A stretch of DNA of 5,779 nt from Acidobacteriota bacterium (GTDB lineage Bacteria; Acidobacteriota; Terriglobia; Acidiferrales; UBA7541), in the NCBI GenBank assembly GCA_003161495.1, contig PMOP01000136.1, forward strand, positions 1 to 5,779, written 5' to 3'. Shown piece after piece: positions 1 through 5,760 of this stretch. Both the position numbers and the translations under genes were made by a program. Each line of letters opens with the position of its first letter. The first letter of the stretch is position 1. Below the pieces are notes generated by a model, which did no database searches, had not been told where the DNA came from, and saw nothing but the letters and a program-made list of their open reading frames with translations.

Positions 1-320
1 GCGGTGCCGTAGGCCAGCACTTCCGTGACGCCCTGCATAACTTCGGTGGCATCGTAGCGCATCGCGATTACCGCGTTCGCGCCATGTTCGGCGGCGTGCT
101 GCATCATTAATTCGTACGCCACTTCCCGCGTGTTCTCGCAAAGCTCGGTAAGAATCGTGATGTTTCCGCCGAGGATGGTCTGCAATCCGGCGCCGATGGA
201 GCCGAGCAGGCTGCGCGAACGGACAATGATGCCGCGCACAATCCCGTAATTCCGCGCGATGCGATAGCCGGGCAATTCCTGTGACGTTGTCACCATCATG
301 GTTTCGACGCGGACGGGCAT
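1..320 (-). CDS. YbjQ/UPF0145 family protein, C-terminus cut by window edge
   Basis: Translating the minus strand from the ATG at 320-318 gives 106 uninterrupted codons to the window edge. The product carries the layout of the YbjQ (UPF0145, formerly DUF74) family: a G-I-V-R-G strand near residues 26-30, a glycine-rich LGSIGAGLQTILGG segment (39-52), a helix with E-L-C-E-N-T-R-E-V-A (59-68), and a GANAVIAMRYD strand (80-90) matching the family's GADAVV-type motif. E. coli YbjQ is about 107 residues, and the final visible Y-G-T-(A) aligns with its C-terminal S-G-T-A, so only a few residues are probably missing. The start is supported by AAGGAG eight bases upstream (minus strand, 334-329). Family members form small oligomers and are often called putative heavy-metal-binding proteins, but the role is not established. 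An alternative start at Met8 or Met9 would lack this ribosome binding site. Confidence 0.9.
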   Translation of the reverse strand, partial: MPVRVETMMVTTSQELPGYRIARNYGIVRGIIVRSRSLLGSIGAGLQTILGGNITILTELCENTREVAYELMMQHAAEHGANAVIAMRYDATEVMQGVTEVLAYGT

Positions 321-449
321 GGGAGTATCTCCTTGTGTACGGATTCGCTTCATACGAATAGTAACTGGCTCGTCAGTCGGCCACGCGGGAAATTTATCTG
401 TTATGCTCCCGCCTGTACCTTTTGGTTATAAGCGGTTACGAGGCAGGCG
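321..449. promoter_or_regulatory. Divergent intergenic region (YbjQ-family gene / glycosyltransferase)
   Basis: This 129-base gap separates two genes reading outwards, so it should hold both promoters. No confident -35/-10 pair was found for either strand. One possible operator is an inverted repeat, GCGGGA (385-390) and TCCCGC (407-412), with a 16-base AT-rich spacer that contains TATGCT (403-408 approximately), a possible -10 box for the plus-strand gene. A second short pair, ATTCG (343-347) and CGAAT (355-359), lies close to the YbjQ-family start. GAGG at 440-443 is a plausible weak ribosome binding site for the ATG at 450. The presence of promoters is inferred from gene orientation; the boxes are tentative. 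Confidence 0.45.
329..334 (-). promoter_or_regulatory. Ribosome binding site of the YbjQ-family gene
   Basis: The minus strand reads AAGGAG here, followed by eight bases and the ATG at 320. This fixes the start in preference to the two in-frame ATGs a few codons downstream. Confidence 0.75.
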
Positions 450-1643
450 ATGCTCACACTGTTTTACGTGCTCGTCCTCGAACAGATTTTGCAGGGTCTC
501 TACAATCTCTGGGACGGCCTGGGCTGGCTTCGACTGGCGCAGCGGCGCGCCGGCACGCATAGCGGATTTTACGCGCCGCGCGTGGCGCTGTTTTGCCCGG
601 TGAAGGGCGCCGAGCCGGGCCTGGAACAAAATATTTCCGCGCTCGTTTCTTTCAACTACCCCGATTACGAAATTTTTTTTGCAATGGCCAGCGCCGACGA
701 TCCCGCGCGCAAAATCATTGAGCGCATCACCGCGGGCAGCAAGCGCAAAATTCACATGGTGATTGCCGGACGGCCAAGCGAATGCGGAGAAAAAGTGAAC
801 AATCTCCGGGCGGCCGTTCTGCAGGCCGCGGAAGGATTCGACGTTTACGTATTTGCCGATTCCGACGGGCGTCCCGGCCGTAGCTGGCTGTCGCGGCTGG
901 TGGCGCCACTCGCGGATTCCAACCTCGGCGCGGTGACCACGTTTCGCTGGTTTTTTCCGCAAACCGGCGGATTCTGGAGCGCGCTCGCGTCCGCCTGGAA
1001 TGCGCCCGTTGCAACGTATCTGGGCGAGCATCGTGGAAATTTCTGCTGGGGAGGCGGGACTGCGATCCGCCGCGAGCGCTTCGAGCAATGCAACGTATTG
1101 GAATTCTGGAATGGTTCCGTCAGCGACGATTTTTCGCTCACTCACGCGTTGCGCCAATACGGGCTGCCCATCCAATTCGCGCCGGAGTGCATCGTCCCCA
1201 CGATTTTCGATTGCAACGCCGCCAGCCTGCTGGAATTCACGAATCGGCAGATGATCATTACGCGAGTGTACGAATCGAGGCTGTGGTTCCGGGGCGGCCT
1301 CGCCCATTCGCTGTACTGCGGAGCTGTCCTGCTGGGAGCCGGATTATTTGTCACCAATATGATTACGGGCGCGTCGGGCGTTCAACTTTTGCTGCTGGCC
1401 TTTATTCCGCCGGTGCTTTCCATGGGACGCGGCGTGCTTCGCCTGGCCGCGATCATGGAAGTTCTTCCGGATTGGAAAACGAAATTGCTGGCCGACGGAT
1501 GGATCTGGACATTCCTTGCGGCGATCACGCCGTTTCTGGCTTTGTGGAACACGCTGGTGGCACTGTTCGGCCGGCAAATACGCTGGCGCGGCGTGCGCTA
1601 CAAACTTCTCTCACCCGGCCAAACGCAAATCTTGATGCGTTAA
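450..1643 (+). CDS. Membrane glycosyltransferase, GT2/GT21-like (ceramide glucosyltransferase/HpnI-like)
   Basis: The 397-residue product has the GT-A fold pattern of processive or lipid-linked glycosyltransferases. In order: a hydrophobic N-terminus (2-18), the nucleotide-sugar entry strand VALFCPVKG (45-53), a first acidic site S-A-D-D-P (81-85), E-K-V-N-N-L (114-119, the family's G-K-V-N-N-L-like loop), the central A-D-S-D-G (136-140, metal/donor site), GGGTAIRR (201-208), and the S-D-D-F-S-L-T-H-A-L acceptor/catalytic segment (225-234). Then comes N-R-Q-M-I-I-T-R-V-Y (265-274), where the family has its (Q/R)XXRW motif, here without the Trp. Three C-terminal membrane segments follow (about 285-304, 311-327, 350-373), ending in the I-R-W-R-G-V-R-Y-K-L motif (377-386). 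This layout is that of GT21/HpnI-type enzymes that transfer a sugar from a nucleotide donor to a membrane lipid, with the active site facing the cytoplasm. The acceptor cannot be told from sequence, and no hopanoid or sphingolipid genes are nearby. The ATG at 450 is the first start after an in-frame TAA at 429-431. Confidence 0.85.
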   Translation: MLTLFYVLVLEQILQGLYNLWDGLGWLRLAQRRAGTHSGFYAPRVALFCPVKGAEPGLEQNISALVSFNYPDYEIFFAMASADDPARKIIERITAGSKRKIHMVIAGRPSECGEKVNNLRAAVLQAAEGFDVYVFADSDGRPGRSWLSRLVAPLADSNLGAVTTFRWFFPQTGGFWSALASAWNAPVATYLGEHRGNFCWGGGTAIRRERFEQCNVLEFWNGSVSDDFSLTHALRQYGLPIQFAPECIVPTIFDCNAASLLEFTNRQMIITRVYESRLWFRGGLAHSLYCGAVLLGAGLFVTNMITGASGVQLLLLAFIPPVLSMGRGVLRLAAIMEVLPDWKTKLLADGWIWTFLAAITPFLALWNTLVALFGRQIRWRGVRYKLLSPGQTQILMR

Positions 1644-1651
1644 CTTCAGGC

Positions 1652-1770
1652 GGCATTCTCTGTGTCCTCGTTTTTCTCTGTGTCCTCTGTGTTGAGGTTT
1701 TAGCGGCGTAAAACAAAATCAAAAACTTAACACAGAGGGCACAGAGAAAAGCGAGAACGCAGAGAATTCC
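1652..1770. repeat. Long imperfect inverted repeat with TCTGTGTCCTC units
   Basis: Left arm 1652-1693 and right arm 1729-1770 are 42 bases each and complementary at 37 of 42 positions. Of the five differences, three would be G-U pairs if the plus strand is transcribed. The 35-base loop contains a second hairpin, GTTTTA (1697-1702) with TAAAAC (1709-1714) around GCGGCG. Each arm has internal repetition: TCTCTGTGTCCTC occurs at 1657-1669 and again at 1675-1687, an 18-base period, with related units in the right arm (ACACAGAGGGCACAGAG, from 1730). The element starts nine bases after the glycosyltransferase stop and ends 31 bases before the stop of the convergent gene. It could act as a two-way transcription stop or RNA-stabilising structure. 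CTCTGTG/CACAGAG-type repeats occur in the intergenic space of many environmental genomes, so a dispersed repeat family is likely, but I cannot name one. Confidence 0.8.
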
Positions 1771-1801
1771 AGGAAGGACAGGGATGGTAGAGGCGAAAGT
1801 T

Positions 1802-2587
1802 TCAGCTTCCCGACAAAAACGGGAAGTGGGCCGATGCGGCCATGAAAAAAATCATCGGAAAACTGAGCCAGAAATTGATTTGCATGGTAAGCATGGCAAC
1901 TCGTGCGAGATTCGCAGCTTCGGGCGGCATGGGCGTTCCTTGCGCCGAAGCGGCGCGAGTCCACGCAATCAATCGCTTCTGGCAGCGCCAGGCGATCCCC
2001 CACACGTTCAAAAATAAAATGGTGCCCAGCCCGCCGCCGATCGCAATGCACAGCGTGCGATTACTCGCTCCGGGTTGCGCCAAAAGCGAAACGACCAGCC
2101 AGGAAACTGCCGCCATCACAAAAAACACCAGCGCGCCCGCCACGATGGGATTGCCCAGCGGTCCTCCGGCTTTAATCAACGCCATCTCAATGGCAAATGC
2201 CGCGAGCCAGCACGCCAGCCATATTCCGATCCACGCGCCCCATGCATGCGGCCGCCCCGCGTTGACCGCATCGGTCTTCGCCAGAATCATAAAATAGCGA
2301 AATCCCGCCAGCCAACCGGCCACGGCGCTCCACCGCAGCCACCAGAGCCCGCGAGACGCAATTTCAGGGAACACCTTGGCGCGAGTTGCAGGATCGAGGA
2401 CTTTCAACGAAGGGGCCACTGCCAGGACGAAAAAGTACAAAAAACCCAGCCAAAGAAACCCAGCCACAATGTGCATCCAGCGCAACGAAATTTGCTCGAT
2501 ACTTGCCGGATTGGAGGCAAAGGTCACGTCCAGTTTGAAGAAAACAAACGAGAACGACCATGCCGCCCATCCACTCGAAAGAGTCAT
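1802..2587 (-). CDS. Multi-pass membrane protein, PuuD (urate oxidase N-terminal)-like, without cytochrome c domain
   Basis: With the start at 2587 the product has 261 residues and about six hydrophobic segments (roughly 36-59, 82-103, 115-138, 149-170, 178-200 and 228-252). The segment R-W-M-H-I-V-A-G-F-L-W-L-G-F-L-Y-F-F (36-53) matches the RWxHxxxGxxWxGxxYFF pattern typical of the membrane domain of PuuD-type urate oxidases (Urate_ox_N); H39 is a candidate heme ligand, with H114 and H254 as further candidates. Classical PuuD is longer and ends in a c-type cytochrome, but no CXXCH is present here, so urate oxidation is not assured; it may be an uncharacterised relative. The ATG at 2587 is chosen because AAGGGGGG lies five bases upstream. 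A longer reading frame to 2677 exists but has no comparable signal. The gene is convergent with the glycosyltransferase and divergent from the LuxR-type regulator. Confidence 0.7.
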   Translation of the reverse strand: MTLSSGWAAWSFSFVFFKLDVTFASNPASIEQISLRWMHIVAGFLWLGFLYFFVLAVAPSLKVLDPATRAKVFPEIASRGLWWLRWSAVAGWLAGFRYFMILAKTDAVNAGRPHAWGAWIGIWLACWLAAFAIEMALIKAGGPLGNPIVAGALVFFVMAAVSWLVVSLLAQPGASNRTLCIAIGGGLGTILFLNVWGIAWRCQKRLIAWTRAASAQGTPMPPEAANLARVAMLTMQINFWLSFPMIFFMAASAHFPFLSGS

Positions 2588-2592
2588 AACGA

Positions 2593-2600
2593 CCCCCCTT
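2593..2600 (-). promoter_or_regulatory. Ribosome binding site deciding the start of the PuuD-like gene
   Basis: The minus strand reads AAGGGGGG at 2600-2593, five bases before the ATG at 2587. It is a G-rich variant of the Shine-Dalgarno sequence and favours the 261-residue product over an upstream start at 2677 that would add 30 polar, non-conserved-looking residues. Confidence 0.6.
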
Positions 2601-2979
2601 TTCACCATCCAGTCCCGATTTGGCATTGTATGACACTCTGAGCGCCGAAGGTGTGTACATCCGGCTAAATAGTGCAAATTTTTCTTGTACAGGGAAATCT
2701 CTACCGGGACTCAGGTGAATACAGTACTTGATTGAGGCCCAACTCCTTGCGATTCTACGTCGTTCTTTTGTCCGGGATGGAAGGCTGCTTGCAGAGGCAC
2801 TGTGTTCCTTGGAGCCTCGTGTAAAACGAGTGGTCGTTCCTAGAGGCATGGCTTGAATTTTTTCAAGGAAAAGCCAGGGATGCAATTTATCCTTGGGACG
2901 CGCCCTATCCCGACCTGCTGGTAGTCCTGCTCCAAGGGTGCGGCTAAGCTTCGTTGGATGCCCAAACTGTTTCGTTTTG

Positions 2980-2997
2980 AATTTAACAAATTAAATT
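2980..2997. promoter_or_regulatory. AT-rich palindrome upstream of the LuxR-type regulator
   Basis: AATTTAA (2980-2986) and TTAAATT (2991-2997) are perfect inverted copies around CAAA. The site is strikingly AT-rich for this window and is followed by a T7 run (3005-3011). It lies 99 bases upstream of the preferred start of the regulator, a suitable place for a promoter or an operator, possibly an autoregulatory one. The palindrome is seen directly; the function is inferred. Confidence 0.4.
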
Positions 2998-3096
2998 TGG
3001 TCTGTTTTTTTGGCATGGACCGAAGACTGTGAGGCTATCCTGATACCCAGACGAAAGCAGTCCGTCGAAGCGCAAAACCAAAATTCACCGTTTCTA

Positions 3097-3711
3097 ATGC
3101 GGAGCTTTGTCCTGTGCGAGCGCGCCTCCGGCGCAGTACGCTTCCGCGTCGAGGCGGATCCAGACGGCAGCATGCCGGTGGAGAAGATTGCCGGTTTGCT
3201 TGCGGTGCATTGTCTCGTACGCGGACAGGCGCCGGAAGATTACGAATTGCTCGTTGTTCCCCGAGAGTCACTCCTGGACGCGGCAGCGGAGCGCGCGCAG
3301 GAACTTCTGGCTGCGGGACGTGCCCTTGGCGCGGGCGTGAAGGTAAGCCGCCGCGAGCAGGAAGTGTTGGACTGCATTGTGCAGGGCTTCACGAACAAGG
3401 AAATTGCGGCGAAGCTGAACGTGGCGGAACGCACCGTAAAGTTTCACGTTTCTTCCCTGTTGGCGAAGTTCGGCGTCGCCGATCGCGTGGCCCTGAGCCG
3501 CGAAGCGTCGCTCGGCCGCATGCCGTCCCATTCCGCAACGACCCCGCTGACCCCGGAAACATTGTTTGGCTTTTCGGTCCGCGGTCATCAAGCCACGGCA
3601 GACGATTCCGTTGTGACCGCTGCGCCCGACAGGGCCAGTGCTCCGCCGCGGGAAGCTCCTCGCTCGCGCAGTCGCCTGTTGCCGATTTTACGCGAGCGCT
3701 TTGCCACCTAA
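3097..3711 (+). CDS. Orphan LuxR-family helix-turn-helix transcriptional regulator
   Basis: From the ATG at 3097 the product has 204 residues. Residues 1-75 form an uncharacterised N-terminal domain (M-R-S-F-V-L-C-E, then A-D-P-D-G-S-M-P-V-E-K-I, ending in Y-E-L-L-V-V-P-R) with no receiver Asp or kinase motif. Residues about 82-133 are a clear LuxR/NarL (GerE) DNA-binding domain: S-R-R-E-Q-E-V-L (84-91), G-F-T-N-K-E-I-A-A-K-L-N-V (97-109), then E-R-T-V-K-F-H-V-S-S-L-L-A-K-F-G-V (111-127). A tail of about 70 residues, rich in Ala, Pro, Ser and Arg, follows and looks disordered. Such proteins normally bind DNA as dimers. The same frame is open upstream to a TTG at 3010, which would add 29 residues, but that stretch is AT-richer and neither start has a convincing ribosome binding site. 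The ATG is preferred because the recognisable domain begins there. What it senses and which genes it controls are unknown; the divergent membrane protein gene is a candidate target. Confidence 0.85.
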   Translation: MRSFVLCERASGAVRFRVEADPDGSMPVEKIAGLLAVHCLVRGQAPEDYELLVVPRESLLDAAAERAQELLAAGRALGAGVKVSRREQEVLDCIVQGFTNKEIAAKLNVAERTVKFHVSSLLAKFGVADRVALSREASLGRMPSHSATTPLTPETLFGFSVRGHQATADDSVVTAAPDRASAPPREAPRSRSRLLPILRERFAT

Positions 3712-3738
3712 GCGATGGCGGGTTTTCTGCCGCTTAGG
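3707..3738 (+). other. Hairpin overlapping the stop of the LuxR-type regulator
   Basis: CCTAAGCG (3707-3714) and CGCTTAGG (3731-3738) are a perfect 8-bp inverted repeat with a 16-base loop; the TAA stop (3709-3711) is inside the left arm. No T tract follows, so it is not a classical terminator. It may protect the mRNA end or be coincidental. Confidence 0.35.
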
Positions 3739-3780
3739 GCAGCTCGCATCCCAACCACTTCGCAACTTCTGAGAAAGAGA

Positions 3781-3824
3781 AACGGCCCATCCGAATCGAT
3801 CTTCGGATGGGCCGTTGATTTTTT
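3781..3824. terminator. Rho-independent terminator, probably two-way
   Basis: AACGGCCCATCCGAA (3781-3795) and TTCGGATGGGCCGTT (3802-3816) form a perfect 15-bp stem around a six-base loop, and on the plus strand T6 follows at 3819-3824. This is a textbook intrinsic terminator for the LuxR-type gene, 70 bases after its stop. On the minus strand the stem is followed by a pyrimidine-rich TTTCTCTTTCTC-like stretch, so it can also end transcription from the convergent superoxide dismutase gene, leaving a 3' untranslated tail of roughly 80-120 bases. Confidence 0.9.
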
Positions 3825-3899
3825 CCCGAACATTCTGGAAGGTCACACCGTCGTGCCGGATACTTCCCAATTTACCGGTGGCCTTTTTATATGCAGGGT

Positions 3900-4547
3900 C
3901 TACTTCGCTGCCGAAAAATGGCTCGCGACTTCGTCCCAGTTAACGACGTTCCACCAAGCCTCGATGTAATCCGGGCGGCGATTTTGATATTTCAGGTAGT
4001 AGGCATGTTCCCAGACGTCCAGGCCCAAGATGGCTTTTCCGCCGGCCATCAGCGGATTGTCCTGGTTGGGAGTGGATTCAATCGCCAGCTTGCCGTCCTT
4101 GACAACGATCCAGGCCCAGCCGGAGCCGAACCGGCCCACTCCAGCCGCCGCGAATTTCGTCTTGAAATCGGCAAACGAGCCGAACGAAGATTTGATTGCC
4201 TCCGCCAGCGCGCCCTTGGGTTCGCCGCCTCCGCCTTTTTTCATGAGTTTCCAAAACATCGAGTGATTCCAGTGGCCGCCGCCGTTATTTCGGACGGCCG
4301 CGCGAATATTTTCGGGAACTCGGTCAAGGCTCTTGAGAAGCTGATCGATCGATAATGCCTGCAGATCGGCGTTTCCCTCGAGGGCCTTGTTCAAGTTCGT
4401 GACGTATGCGTTGTGATGTTTGTCGTGATGAATTTCCATCGTCATTTTATCGATGTAGGGCTCCAGGGCATCGGGAGCGTACGGAAGCGGTGGAAGAACG
4501 TGGGCCAAAGGACCCTCCTTTTGTGACGTTGCAGCCTGCTGTGACAT
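3900..4547 (-). CDS. sodA: Superoxide dismutase, Mn type (Fe/Mn family)
   Basis: The 215-residue product converts superoxide to hydrogen peroxide and oxygen. It has the N-terminal hairpin domain with [13 protein letters not shown] (18-30) and [13 protein letters not shown] (37-49), then the alpha/beta domain with the L-D-V-W-E-H-A-Y-Y signature (176-184). The four metal ligands by family alignment are H40, H95 (in G-H-W-N-H-S-M-F-W), D177 and H181; gateway residues H44 and Y48 are present. G91 and Q162 (in P-N-Q-D-N-P-L-M) are the second-shell residues of manganese rather than iron enzymes, although cambialistic use cannot be excluded. The N-terminus is some 13 residues longer than E. coli SodA and is polar, so a cytoplasmic location is likely. 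The start at 4547 is fixed by TAAGGAGGT just upstream; the open frame extends to 4628 but without support. It lies 55 bases after the queG stop. Confidence 0.95.
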   Translation of the reverse strand: MSQQAATSQKEGPLAHVLPPLPYAPDALEPYIDKMTMEIHHDKHHNAYVTNLNKALEGNADLQALSIDQLLKSLDRVPENIRAAVRNNGGGHWNHSMFWKLMKKGGGGEPKGALAEAIKSSFGSFADFKTKFAAAGVGRFGSGWAWIVVKDGKLAIESTPNQDNPLMAGGKAILGLDVWEHAYYLKYQNRRPDYIEAWWNVVNWDEVASHFSAAK

Positions 4548-4551
4548 GGAT

Positions 4552-4560
4552 ACCTCCTTA
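4552..4560 (-). promoter_or_regulatory. Strong ribosome binding site of sod
   Basis: The minus strand reads TAAGGAGGT at 4560-4552, a near-perfect anti-16S match, with four bases (ATCC) between it and the ATG at 4547. It sets the start of the dismutase and suggests high translation. Confidence 0.85.
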
Positions 4561-4602
4561 CTAGACTTGGATGATAGCTCACTGTCACTGGGCAATTTCA
4601 TT

Positions 4603-5760
4603 CTAACCCCGAGCATCGGGCGGCACAACCGGAGGGGTCAAGAACTGTGGATATTTGGCGGCTAAGCCAAGACGGCCGAGCGCCCATTGCGCGTGTTCCG
4701 CGAGGATGGCGTCGCCAGATGCGGCGAACTGCGAAAGGCGCGCGCAAATTTCCGCGTAACGCGGCTCATTCGCGTGCAGACCTGAATTTCCGATTGCGAC
4801 GCAGGCATTGCGCACGAGCCCGCGCCACTTCGCGCGCTTCACCGGGCTTCGGCGGAACACGGCGCGGAATTCCTCTTCGGTGAGCGAGATCAGCCATTCC
4901 AGTTCCGGCGAAAAAAGCGAGCGCTCCTCACTGCGGCGCGGCTGGAAATTCGGCAGCGGCGTCTCCGGCGCGCGGCGATTCCACGGGCAAACATCCTGGC
5001 AAATGTCGCAGCCGAAAACGTGCCGCCCGATGGGTTCGCGCAAATCGGGCGGAATTGTGCCGCGCAACTCGATGGTCAGATAAGAAATGCAGCGGCGGGC
5101 GTCAAGAACGTAGGGCTCGACGAGAGCGTCCGTCGGGCATGCGTCGATGCACAAGGTGCAGTTGCCGCACAAATCGGGCGCCGGCATTTCCGCGGCGTCC
5201 AGCGATGGCGCGAGTTCGAGCGTCGTCACGATCACGCCCAGAAACAACCACGAACCCAGCTCTTCATTGATGAGGCAGGTGTTTTTCGCGAGCCAGCCGA
5301 GCCCCGCATATTTCGCGGCTACGCGTTCGACGATGGGGCCGGTGTCCACATACGCTCGCGCGTCAAAGGGTTCCGGAAATTCCGCACGCAAACGCTCGAG
5401 CAGCGCTTCGAGTTTTTCGCCGAGGACGTGGTGATAGTCGTCGCCCCAGGCATAACGCGAGATCCATCCGCGAGGGCCCGTGCTTGCTTCCGGTTGTTGC
5501 CGCGCTTCCGTGGAAGCAGGCAGCGCCGTATTGTAATTGAGCGCACACACGATCACGCTGCGCGCGCCTTGCATCGCGCTCGCCGGCGAACGGCGCCGCT
5601 CGTCGTGCAGGTAGCGCATTTCGCCGGCGTGGCCGCGCTCGAGCCATTCCTCCAAATGCGCCAGTTCCGGAAACTCCGCAGCGGGAGCAATGCCGCACAG
5701 ATCAAATCCTACCGCGCGCGCAACCTCAATCGTCCGCGCCGCCCGATTACCATTCGTCAT
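4603..5760 (-). CDS. queG: Epoxyqueuosine reductase QueG
   Basis: QueG carries out the last step of queuosine synthesis, reducing epoxyqueuosine to queuosine at wobble position 34 of tRNAs with GUN anticodons, using cobalamin and two [4Fe-4S] clusters in the cytoplasm. The 385-residue length is close to E. coli QueG (379). The N-terminal cobalamin-binding part (about 10-190, with the DUF1730-type region near 57-135) contains [10 protein letters not shown] (137-146), in which D139 is the expected proton donor, and G-L-G-W-L-A-K-N-T (153-161). The ferredoxin-like part has C198, C201, C204 and C208 ([12 protein letters not shown]) and C224, C251, C254 and C258 ([11 protein letters not shown]), giving two clusters. 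A HEAT-like C-terminal end spans about 308-366. The ATG at 5760 is the first start after an in-frame TAA twelve bases upstream; there is no clear Shine-Dalgarno sequence. Downstream sod follows after 55 bases with no hairpin seen between, so co-transcription is plausible. Confidence 0.96.
   Translation of the reverse strand: MTNGNRAARTIEVARAVGFDLCGIAPAAEFPELAHLEEWLERGHAGEMRYLHDERRRSPASAMQGARSVIVCALNYNTALPASTEARQQPEASTGPRGWISRYAWGDDYHHVLGEKLEALLERLRAEFPEPFDARAYVDTGPIVERVAAKYAGLGWLAKNTCLINEELGSWLFLGVIVTTLELAPSLDAAEMPAPDLCGNCTLCIDACPTDALVEPYVLDARRCISYLTIELRGTIPPDLREPIGRHVFGCDICQDVCPWNRRAPETPLPNFQPRRSEERSLFSPELEWLISLTEEEFRAVFRRSPVKRAKWRGLVRNACVAIGNSGLHANEPRYAEICARLSQFAASGDAILAEHAQWALGRLGLAAKYPQFLTPPVVPPDARG

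Larger units (their letters stand above)
2588..3096. other. Gene-poor divergent intergenic region with several hairpins
   Basis: About 500 bases separate two divergent genes, with GC visibly lower than in the flanking genes. No confident gene is seen. Neighbouring inverted repeats are CTCGT/ACGAG (2816-2820/2826-2830), CTTGAA/TTCAAG around TTTT (2852-2857/2862-2867), CCAGGGAT/ATCCTTGG (2874-2881/2889-2896, one G-U) and CGCGCCCT/AGGGTGCG (2899-2906/2935-2942, one G-U). A 42-codon plus-strand frame, 2728-2856 with a TTG start, contains A-Q-L-L-A-I-L-R-R-S-F and K-R-V-V-V-P-R-G-M-A. It has no clear ribosome binding site and low third-position GC, so I do not call it a gene. An AT-rich palindrome at 2980-2997 is listed separately. 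The region must contain promoters for both neighbours; an untranslated leader or small RNA is possible. Confidence 0.5.

Noticed and set aside
673..680. T8 run inside the glycosyltransferase gene as a possible slippage or phase-variation site
   Set aside because: The frame continues intact through it (E-I-F-F-A-M) and one T8 tract without a second signal is too weak to claim switching.
426..1307. Long minus-strand open frame (293 codons) opposite the glycosyltransferase
   Set aside because: It lies entirely antisense to a gene with clear family motifs; its product is rich in Arg, Ala and Gly without domains, as expected for a shadow frame in GC-rich DNA.
1088..1711. Plus-strand open frame of 207 codons overlapping the glycosyltransferase end
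   Set aside because: Out-of-frame shadow with no recognisable domain; it simply runs through the 3' end of the real gene into the inverted repeat.
1652..1770. CRISPR array, because of short repeated units
   Set aside because: The repeats are inverted, the direct units are only 13 bases with an 18-base period, and there are no spacers of uniform length.
2625..2630. TACAAT on the minus strand as a -10 box for the PuuD-like gene
   Set aside because: No acceptable -35 hexamer lies 16-18 bases upstream; a single hexamer is likely by chance.
2075..2641. Plus-strand open frame of 188 codons opposite the PuuD-like gene
   Set aside because: Product is rich in Arg, Pro, Gln and His with no motif, whereas the minus strand encodes regular membrane segments with a good ribosome binding site.
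2364..2885. Minus-strand open frame of 173 codons covering the intergenic region and the start of the PuuD-like gene
   Set aside because: It overlaps the PuuD-like gene in another frame, has no domain, and its unique part (2588-2885) shows no coding bias; considered a chance frame.
3010..3096. TTG start giving a regulator 29 residues longer
   Set aside because: No ribosome binding site, lower GC than the gene body, and the added residues show no link to the domain; the ATG at 3097 is preferred, though not proven.
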